DNA from: Bacteroidia bacterium
GTDB lineage: Bacteria; Bacteroidota; Bacteroidia; J057
Direction of reading: 5' to 3'
Length of the DNA: 64,000 nucleotides
Assembly (NCBI GenBank): GCA_030430575.1
Contig: JAUIKF010000026.1
Location: 43,853-107,852, forward strand
The notes under the pieces were generated by a model. It made no database searches. It was given only the letters and a program-made list of their open reading frames with translations, and was not told the DNA's origin. How positions within the stretch are numbered: position 1 is the stretch's first letter; each line of letters opens with the position of its first letter. Position numbers and translations under genes: made by a program. Shown here one piece after another: positions 46,401 through 51,237 of this stretch.

Positions 46401-49400
46401 ACCCTCTACTACTATGACCAGGCAGGTAGCCTCGTAGCCACTGTGCCCCCCAAAGGGGTGGTTGTCGATTTTGCAAACAACAACCCAGACCACAAGATGC
46501 GCACCTTCTACAACTACAACAGCCTCGGGCAGTTGATTGAACAGAATACCCCAGACGGCGGCTATACCCAGTTCTGGTATGATGAACTCGGGCGGATCGT
46601 GGTGTCGCAGAATGCACAGCAGGAAGCGGATGATCGCTTTTCCTTCACTGAGTACGATGAACAAGGAAGGCCTAAACTAGCAGGGGAATTAACCCAAACA
46701 GCTCCCCCCATCCATAACAATCACTATGTGACGTTCCAGAACCTCGAAACCTGGCATACTGCGGCGGGCAATACAAAGGAATTTGTCACAGAGACCTATT
46801 ACAACGAATCTCCTTCAGGCATCGCGGCCCTTTTCCCCAATGGCCAAGGCCATTTGCGCGGGCGGGTAGCCTCCATTGTCTACACAGACGAAGTAGAGGA
46901 CTGGAGAGACTACAGCAGTCACTTCAGCTATGACATCCACGGCAATGTGGATCACCTGATTCAGGAGATTCCTGCCTTGGAGGGCATTGGTCACCAGTAT
47001 AAGCACATCGAATACGAATATGACCTCATCTCAGGCAATGTAGCGCAGGTGACCTACCAAAAAGACGAAGCCGATCAACTCATCCACCGCTACACATATG
47101 ACGCTGACAACCGTCTGATCACAACCGAGACCAGCCGGGATGGCATCAACTGGTCCCAAGAGGCTAAGTACGCGTACTATCAGCACGGTCCCCTCGCACG
47201 TACAGAGCTGGGTCCTGAACTATGGCAAGTAGCAGGTATGGACTATGCCTACACCATCCAAGGCTGGATCAAGGGCGTAAACAGCCAATTTCTCGATCCT
47301 AGCAATGACATGGGAAGGGACGGTTATGAACCGACCAGTGGCAGTGACCCCAATGCCTACTCAGCTGCCAGTAATGGCATACACCAGCATATTGCCAGAG
47401 ACGCCTTTGGGTTTTCCCTCGAGTATTTCGATGGGGACTATCAAGGCATTGGCCTGACAGGGGGAAGCAGCAAAAACAGTTTCCTTGGCAGCAATGTACA
47501 TGCCCCCAACCACGAAGAACTCTTTAATGGCAATATCAACCAAATGGTGACAGCCATAACCGATGATCAGGGCACAGCCCAGATTCAGAGCACACGCTAT
47601 TACTACGATCAGCTACAGCGGATCAAGAACATGCAGGTATTCCGTGATCCTGCCAATCCTTCTGGAAGCAATGCTGCCTGGAACTGGCAGGCAACCGATG
47701 ATTATGCCACCGAGTACAGCTATGATGCCAATGGCAACATTGAAACCCTCAAGCGTAACGGTACCCCTTCACAGGGTGATCCGACCTTGATGGATGACTT
47801 GGCCTATGATTATGGCACTCTCAACAATCAGCTGAATTTTGTGGATGACGGGGTAGATGAGGCGGACTATACCGATGATTTTGACGCTCAAGTAACGGGG
47901 AACTATTCCTATGACAAGATCGGCAACCTGACTGCGGATGCAGCAGAAGACATCGCAAGCATTGAGTGGGGCGTAGATGGCAAAATCCGCCATATCACCC
48001 GCGCTGGGAATGATCCCAGCCTGCCCAAGAATCTCGCTTTTGCTTATAATCCAGCGGGCAATCGATTTGTCAAGGTCGTCAAAGATCAGGGAAGTGATCA
48101 GACCGAGTGGGAGTATACTTACTACGTTCACGATGCCACGGGCAATGTCATGGCGGTGTATAAGCTTGATTATGAGTCAATTGGTGACTTCACTGAGCCT
48201 GGCAGTTTTGCTGGAACTGTGACAACACAGGACTTTTTTGAACGGATCTCGCTGATCGAGCAGCCGTTGTATGGCTCGGCTCGCCTTGGACAGATTCAGG
48301 TAGATGAATTGCTGAGTGCGCGGGCCTTTAAGGCAATCGTGAATCAGGGAGAGATTACGTCCTTTGATCTTCCGTTAGCTTACACGCCGCCTGCGGCTTC
48401 TACGACTGATGGAAATCCGCTTTTCCTTGGGCAAAAACGCTATGAGCAGACCAATCACTTGGGCAATGTGCTGGCTGTGATTTCTGATCGGAAGTTTCTT
48501 GTCTGTGACAATGGGACGGCTTTCTTCGAGGCGGATATTGTGATGAGTAGTGACTATTATCCCTTTGGGGTAAGAATGGATAAAAGGGGATTTGATGCGG
48601 CGCATCGGTATGGGTTCCAAGGACAGGAACAGGATGAGGAATTCTTTGGAGGAGCGGTATCCTATAAGTATCGGATTCATGATCCGAGGATTGGGCGGTT
48701 TTTGAGTATTGATCCGCTGGCGCCTGAGTATCCGTGGAATAGTCCTTATGCCTTTTCTGAGAATATGGTAATCCATATGGTTGAATTAGAAGGGCTAGAA
48801 GCAGCCCACCCTATGGAAGGAGCTTGGTCTGGAAGTCGCGATTATAGTATCAGTGGCACTCTTCAGGGAGCATGGGATGGTGTTGTAAACATGTATAATT
48901 ACTTTACAAGTGACAATGTATCCAATTCTGAAAAGGGAGAGGCAGCTATTCGGATATTACTACCAATAGATGGAGTATCTCTTACAATGAACCTCGCATA
49001 TTCGCAATTGTTACCAGATAGAAGTTGGGAGGATATAACTAAAGAGCAATGGACAAAAGGATTAATGGATTATGCAGACTGGGGTGAGATGTTACTCACA
49101 AGAAAACCTTCTGCACATAAATTAGTCAAACTAAAAAACATTCCTACCTCTAGTACTAGCAATAGGCTTTCAAGAGAAGCAAGAAGAAAGGGCACTGTTA
49201 ATTATCGGAGTACATATACTTCTCCAGATGAGTTCCTTAATGATGCGAATCGATTAGTAGATGACCATATCATTCCTGGGCGGCCTGGAAGATCAGCGAA
49301 CTTTGGAGATGATGTAGCGATTATTGGAGTTGATTTCCCAAAAAGAGCTGGGATTGTTGATATCCATATACATGGAAGCCCAGATGGGAATTTTCATTTT

Positions 49401-49649
49401 TTTGATGGAATAGCAAAAAGAACATACTCACCAGAAGATATGGCTGACTATATTAAGACAAATCATGGAGATATGGGTGCTGTTAGGCTTTTTTCATGCT
49501 TCGGTGGAGTAAGCGCTCAGAAGATTGCAAATCTTACCGGCAAGCCAGTAATTGCCCTTGACGCTCCACGCCCTATCTTTGTTAATCTAGAAAGAGGTTT
49601 ATTGGAATTACAGGGAGGACAATTGAAATTATTTTCGCCAAACCCCTGA
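40431..49649 (+). CDS. Giant RHS-repeat protein with clan CD-like C-terminal tip, 3072 residues
   Basis: A signal peptide (LCLLITFFALIFRAEA) is followed by a fibronectin-like part (TITFSWNTVEWADEYELEW). The DUF6443-type region has SYASGDMRGRQTVSRLNTEG and TIYDHKGRPAIQVLP. A Cys-rich middle follows, then YD/RHS repeats (about 2060-2600) and the RHS core near 2745-2790 (DPRIGRFLSIDPLAPEYPWN, SPYAFSENMV, ELEGLE). After the core a variable tip of about 280 residues begins; its DNA is more AT-rich. The tip holds DIHIHGSPDG (His2981) and VRLFSCFGG (Cys3023), 42 residues apart with hydrophobic strands before each, as in CHAT/C80/caspase-like clan CD peptidases. The shell is expected to encapsulate the tip; the tip is a toxin or a self-processing protease (inference). 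No immunity gene follows. No T9SS domain. Confidence 0.88.
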   Translation: MKKHPFSSKITLCLLITFFALIFRAEAREELPVIQRWTGSQLTTSVTSGPLPGVVEDLQWNTMNGNPSSTWGFTNAHSTLEVVLGADWNNCLGDEFTVTVEVQLTSDAVDNNGVTTQYIDTRTLEINHSMLRGATIQAGSFMLRENVYRGMVQILSTSITQGGSPATNQLPDFIELEAKLMVERYYEFDANVPTTMNSVSAQLQDPTTSGEGEGTITFSWNTVEWADEYELEWTVVSNAEVWNPNATPAPKFEAASPSNCQYDFAQNGIRIRTPETQYTIPYIFPHTGWLVCRVRGVTYQIDPADPTAPAQRVEGPWDIVHDKGNLSAIPGIGTPPFDNHFLVNQSHLSSLNWSFTQSYAEDGKHKGVISYASGDMRGRQTVSRLNTEGKSVATETIYDHKGRPAIQVLPVPLEEDLFTYFPLLNQTTTGQVYDYEAFDLDASGSCAVVTSEMSTISGASNYYSPQNPDKEGAQAYVPDAEGYPFSQTQYTPDNTGRVRATAGPGGTNKLGGKNSRYYYGVPYQEELDAIFGVNETGDAEHYVKTMVIDPNGQASVSITNNAGETVATSLAGESPDNLTALDNIGTPYMMKPDLVKKNTPVSQDGTECLEASFTHLVDYPKDHVITYDLIGDFFNEGTGCPCWECVYDLTISVIDNDCGTTTWSHSETIGELNGACTGADADNILETIPLQAGSYTITKTLCVNRQARETALAEYLDENINGCLELEQTFIDQAILEIGQNDCDLDMCGFQCLESISPDDYTDPALFLADWNACQAECAAAKGACEATYELMLGDVTPGGQYAEDATDTYSLLNPSNDFNIDYQEDIDFGSITVDVTRNGEIVTTTPDDLDYDEFIYYWEDAWAEKMVIHHPEYCYYEYCIDNESPQRFYKALQEMDTYDEVTTLNLVDANGYPNFDPNTSAMIAAGFGIPAGATDFWNDIAAPKRNAQLTPWTWNRYVHVRGFNYLTFEEVLKALSSGCDYLGVGANAFDNCISTTTLFNHPSDCNKNNDDWLHFRTMYLSALAEAMEYDRLENTEDCAGKLLEDLFDANKRIYNQTIGGMLDLDMDKDPEDILTDIQGQAGSTTSDACTSTCEGMADGWIEQLSGCGALTPALEAPLKAALIEVCVAGCDSEHPFGASTLPPGVTSSPNNYTSFAHAIASVLGLSEASVSDPLDGNFEPLCSALQIERPGPYGHSYSQANDNFPILDECACQKILDNEIDFAAAQANNTLPNGVTTEEELFYHTYDINLLNYKSTKCKCNEAFVAAHGAGVSYSKGADFKKKGVDYLHALAMPINAEIACGGCMSCFTLVRYFNDYQTLRDEPDGDLLLATYINQQEGFNLTAADYLLQMETCEALIASCGRDAVTTELGEWLGELTTAGELSSPNYTFAFTGTEFEDIYDDPGRPYRCRDISYTSSVLYAREFEQSINTFAADGSGGLIAAGHATNGDALILKQDASGKIVWNTTLDIDLQLDQIRVAVASSGDIWLFGLTTDTQPELLVANFTSTGAKQWAQRISHPKEIHQLTGIVEQPTANAFVASFSYKHPSPEEWKLGTTLVQVIDNGTFMGTNFSHNFDDLGGNVYSEELTSPYFNQLAKDANDQFVFLCMNEAAGHLILTPFSATGNPISADVEKFPEIELYCSDNGYSISQMLDGRYAILLRSKEEGAERWMTSVLAYDPDDKEIDWQHLFKLQNATETVTFQLESMAMETYIDGSILVSGLLSGAFSDIVANKSPAVFSIDATGDAQWAQMREVSGSSHMMAKAIGFDEVVMLADQALLFNRLEDHTKEACNQRTFVVTHTDEQLTEDHTTTAAASTPFISFPSTTANSNSTTVNFTPLCGERLFINYADDCKQTDCDMELKLPPHYPNFAFANLSNIQNGFPWGSTGFYAYGTIGTTQLIVSGHWDCMPACPDAPLCNRPAFIEIPIEEEDCQALLEANATYKAQLAYSNYKKDEAQKFIEAYNKKCLGSGIAEIFDMEFEHWQYQYTLYYYDQAGSLVATVPPKGVVVDFANNNPDHKMRTFYNYNSLGQLIEQNTPDGGYTQFWYDELGRIVVSQNAQQEADDRFSFTEYDEQGRPKLAGELTQTAPPIHNNHYVTFQNLETWHTAAGNTKEFVTETYYNESPSGIAALFPNGQGHLRGRVASIVYTDEVEDWRDYSSHFSYDIHGNVDHLIQEIPALEGIGHQYKHIEYEYDLISGNVAQVTYQKDEADQLIHRYTYDADNRLITTETSRDGINWSQEAKYAYYQHGPLARTELGPELWQVAGMDYAYTIQGWIKGVNSQFLDPSNDMGRDGYEPTSGSDPNAYSAASNGIHQHIARDAFGFSLEYFDGDYQGIGLTGGSSKNSFLGSNVHAPNHEELFNGNINQMVTAITDDQGTAQIQSTRYYYDQLQRIKNMQVFRDPANPSGSNAAWNWQATDDYATEYSYDANGNIETLKRNGTPSQGDPTLMDDLAYDYGTLNNQLNFVDDGVDEADYTDDFDAQVTGNYSYDKIGNLTADAAEDIASIEWGVDGKIRHITRAGNDPSLPKNLAFAYNPAGNRFVKVVKDQGSDQTEWEYTYYVHDATGNVMAVYKLDYESIGDFTEPGSFAGTVTTQDFFERISLIEQPLYGSARLGQIQVDELLSARAFKAIVNQGEITSFDLPLAYTPPAASTTDGNPLFLGQKRYEQTNHLGNVLAVISDRKFLVCDNGTAFFEADIVMSSDYYPFGVRMDKRGFDAAHRYGFQGQEQDEEFFGGAVSYKYRIHDPRIGRFLSIDPLAPEYPWNSPYAFSENMVIHMVELEGLEAAHPMEGAWSGSRDYSISGTLQGAWDGVVNMYNYFTSDNVSNSEKGEAAIRILLPIDGVSLTMNLAYSQLLPDRSWEDITKEQWTKGLMDYADWGEMLLTRKPSAHKLVKLKNIPTSSTSNRLSREARRKGTVNYRSTYTSPDEFLNDANRLVDDHIIPGRPGRSANFGDDVAIIGVDFPKRAGIVDIHIHGSPDGNFHFFDGIAKRTYSPEDMADYIKTNHGDMGAVRLFSCFGGVSAQKIANLTGKPVIALDAPRPIFVNLERGLLELQGGQLKLFSPNP

Positions 49650-49982
49650 TTAAATAAATCTATATAATATCAATTATTCCCCCTACTCTCGAGGATTTCC
49701 CGCCCATGCACTAGCCTGTGGCTAATCCTCGAAGCCATTCATCCCCCGCCATTCGGCGGGGGATTTCTCTAACACAAGCCCCCATCAGGCAACGCCTGTC
49801 AACATTATGAGACGAGGCACTGGCCCGTCGCAAGCGGCAAGTCCCAACAGATTTTCTTCCATCTGTTGGGACTTCTTGCTGTGCGGATATGGGTACCAGG
49901 GCGGCACTCGAATAGCTAACAGGTTGCGGAAAACCTGTTAGCTATTTGTGGGTTGAGGGACTGGCTAAGGAGAGGATGTCCC
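49650..49982. other. Hairpin-rich gap after the RHS gene, no gene
   Basis: Four inverted repeats stand in a row: TCGAGGATT...AATCCTCGA (about 49689-49734), CCCCCGCC/GGCGGGGG (49744-49763, terminator-like stem followed by ATTTCTCT), GTCCCAACAGAT/ATCTGTTGGGAC (49841-49852 and 49861-49872), and AATAGCTAACAGGTT/AACCTGTTAGCTATT (49911-49925 and 49932-49946). No open frame with coding character is present, so this is not an immunity gene. Confidence 0.7.
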
Positions 49983-50114
49983 TCACCACACCGTATTCAC
50001 CCCATCCCCATCAAAAACCGCATCTGCACTTATGATAGGCATATTTTCCACTAGGGACTGGGCGATCATGAGCCTGTATTTAAAAGTTTGCTGTTTGGTG
50101 ATTTCTTCTTTGCT
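49983..50114 (-). pseudogene. VapC/PIN-domain toxin, C-terminal remnant
   Basis: The minus strand reads KYRLMIAQSLVENMPIISAD followed by AVFDGDGVNTVW and a stop. This is the conserved C-terminus of PIN-domain toxins (F.R.LIAQ...E..PIIS.D..FD.Y.V..IW). About 44 codons survive and an in-frame stop lies just upstream; the N-terminal catalytic part is gone. The DUF2281 remnant that normally precedes such a toxin lies 474 bp upstream on the same strand (50588-50758), with a different toxin-antitoxin pair in between. Confidence 0.7.
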
Positions 50115-50158
50115 TTAAAACGCTTATTTTGCATAAAAAGCAAATCAAAAGATACATC

Positions 50159-50380
50159 ATGAATATTTCAGAAGTCATCACCATATCTCCCAATCTCCAA
50201 AGCGGTGAACCTGTTTTTACCCATACAAGAGTTCCGATTAGAAACTTATTTGATTACCTAAAAGGCGGTGATACCCTTGATGAATTTTTACACGATTTTC
50301 CATCTGTCAGCAGGTCACAAGCGCACGAATTGTTGACGTATTTTGAGAACCTGTTTGTCCTAAATAAAAGTGCGGCATGA
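50159..50380 (+). CDS. DUF433-family antitoxin
   Basis: The 73-residue product has the DUF433 pattern: ITISPNLQSGEPVFTHTRVP, RNLFDYLKGGDTLDEFLHDF and PSVSRSQAHELLTYFE, a small helix-turn-helix-like fold. DUF433 proteins act as antitoxins to DUF5615 (PIN-like) toxins, and a broken DUF5615 gene overlaps its stop by 4 bp (ATGA, 50377-50380). The start at 50159 (MNISEVITI) is preferred over an upstream in-frame ATG at 50129, because the family starts there. The antitoxin is intact while its toxin is not. Confidence 0.82.
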   Translation: MNISEVITISPNLQSGEPVFTHTRVPIRNLFDYLKGGDTLDEFLHDFPSVSRSQAHELLTYFENLFVLNKSAA

Positions 50381-50575
50381 AAATTATTTTGCTAGACGAA
50401 AACCTCCCTGCACCCTTAAAAAATGACTTCTCTGGTGCATTTGAAGTAGTAACAGTATATTACTCATGACAATCGATATAAAACCCTAAGAGAAAAGGTG
50501 TCAAAGATTGAATCAATCTTATTGAATGATGCTTCTGATGGAAAAGTGATAAGAATAGATTTGAGAGATCCGTGA
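50377..50575 (+). pseudogene. DUF5615 (PIN-like) toxin, internally deleted
   Basis: The frame starts MKIILLDENLPAPLKNDF, the canonical DUF5615 N-terminus with its acidic DEN motif, but stops after 30 codons (TGA at 50467-50469). In another frame the sequence then continues HDNRYKTLREKVSKIESILL and IRIDLRDP to a stop at 50573, which reads as the family's C-terminus. The middle 45-50 residues with the remaining active-site acids are missing. A deletion with frame change has inactivated the toxin. Confidence 0.75.
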
Positions 50576-50587
50576 AACAGCTTCCCA

Positions 50588-50758
50588 TTACATATAAGGG
50601 CTAAAATCTTCCATCGGATCATCAAAATTGTCCTTCATTTTGATCAGCCCTTTCGCCAGTCCTGGGGGCCTTTTGGCGTATGGCGGTTTCGGCTGGCTTT
50701 TGGATTTCCTTTCAGGAATTTTGCTCCACTTATAAATCCCCCCCGACCACTTATACAT
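50588..50758 (-). pseudogene. DUF2281-type antitoxin, C-terminal remnant
   Basis: The minus strand ends GLAKGLIKMKDNFDDPMEDF then SPYM and a stop. This fits the C-terminus of DUF2281 antitoxins (G.AKG.I.M..DFDEPLEDF..YM), which precede VapC toxins. The frame opens at an ATG at 50758 but its first dozen codons (MYKWSGGIYKWS) come from the 21-bp operator-like repeat and are unlikely to be genuine protein. It is probably a decayed gene whose N-terminus has been replaced by the promoter of the helix-turn-helix gene. Confidence 0.55.
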
Positions 50759-50795
50759 TCTCCCTAGAATAGGGCAGAAAAGGGTGATACCTTAG
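50726..50795 (+). promoter_or_regulatory. Candidate LytTR operator and promoter A
   Basis: CCACTTATAAAT (50726-50737) and CCACTTATACAT (50747-50758) are direct repeats with an exact 21-bp period. They are followed, 29 bp after the second, by TACCTTAG (50788-50795), a -7 box variant. The intervening GGCAGAAAAGG is also conserved with site B (55065-55135). Tandem repeats two helical turns apart are the usual form of LytTR-family operators, and a LytTR regulator is encoded 3.5 kb downstream. The promoter would drive the helix-turn-helix gene at 50842 with a 40-45 nt leader. Confidence 0.65.
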
Positions 50796-50841
50796 AATTA
50801 AGAACCTAAGGCAACAACCCATTCTCAACGGCCCTATCCTC

Positions 50842-51081
50842 ATGAAACTCGACAAATACCTCGACCTGCTCAAAAACATGGATTACTGGATAGCCCAGGG
50901 AAATACAGGCTCTGCAAAAGAATTTGCGCAGCGGCTCAACCTTTCTGAGCGAATGCTCTATGCGTACCTCAGCTACCTCAAAGACATGGGGGTGCCCATC
51001 GCCTATCAGCCAGACAAGCGAAGCTATGTCTACACCCACCCTGGCAAACTACAAGTCGACTTCAGGTTTGGGAGAAAATGA
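50842..51081 (+). CDS. Small helix-turn-helix DNA-binding protein, copy 2
   Basis: The 79-residue protein is a paralogue of the one at 25182: KYLDLLKNMDYWIAQGNTG, then AKEFAQRLNLSERMLYAYLS as helix-turn-helix, then YLKDMGVPIAY and a beta wing (SYVYTHPGKLQVDFRFG). It has no effector domain, so activity may be set by its expression level. It lies directly under operator A and upstream of the sensor kinase gene, so it is likely a target or accessory part of the two-component circuit. A sister copy at the start of the RHS locus suggests a link between the two regions (inference). Confidence 0.85.
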   Translation: MKLDKYLDLLKNMDYWIAQGNTGSAKEFAQRLNLSERMLYAYLSYLKDMGVPIAYQPDKRSYVYTHPGKLQVDFRFGRK

Positions 51082-51090
51082 GAGGGTGAA

Positions 51091-51213
51091 GAAATGATAG
51101 AATGAGTGCAGGAGGGAATGAGTGAATGCATGAAAGCTGGACTTTTTGCCATTCTATCATCCTATCATTCCCTCATCCTATCATTTCCTTCTTCCCTCAT
51201 CCTATCATTTCCC
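51091..51213. repeat. GAAATGATAGAATGAG / CCCTCATCCTATCATTTCC repeats
   Basis: One GAAATGATAGAATGAG copy (51091-51106) is followed by its inverse form, CATTCTATCATCC (from 51150). Two direct copies of CCCTCATCCTATCATTTCC follow (51170-51188 and 51194-51212, 24-bp period). The same period and unit occur at 6371-6409. The sequence is strongly strand-asymmetric and non-coding. Confidence 0.8.
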
Positions 51214-51225
51214 TTTTGCTTTCTT

Positions 51226-51233
51226 TATCTTTG
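51226..51233 (+). promoter_or_regulatory. -7 box giving a probable leaderless sensor-kinase transcript
   Basis: TATCTTTG is an exact TAnnTTTG match ending 4 nt before the ATG at 51238, so the transcript should start at or next to the first codon. The same arrangement occurs at 16642 for DUF4112. Confidence 0.55.
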
Positions 51234-51237
51234 AAAG

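Noticed and set aside
49840..49946. Integron attC-like sites
   Set aside because: The hairpins lack the RYYYAAC and GTTRRRY core sites and no integrase gene is present.
49650..50128. Immunity gene for the RHS tip
   Set aside because: No frame of useful length on the plus strand; the stretch is hairpins and a VapC remnant.
50726..50758. The 21-bp direct repeat as a coding repeat (MYKW on the minus strand)
   Set aside because: Both copies read in frame on the minus strand, but site B has no credible gene around it, and both sites share spacing to a -7 box. A regulatory reading explains more.
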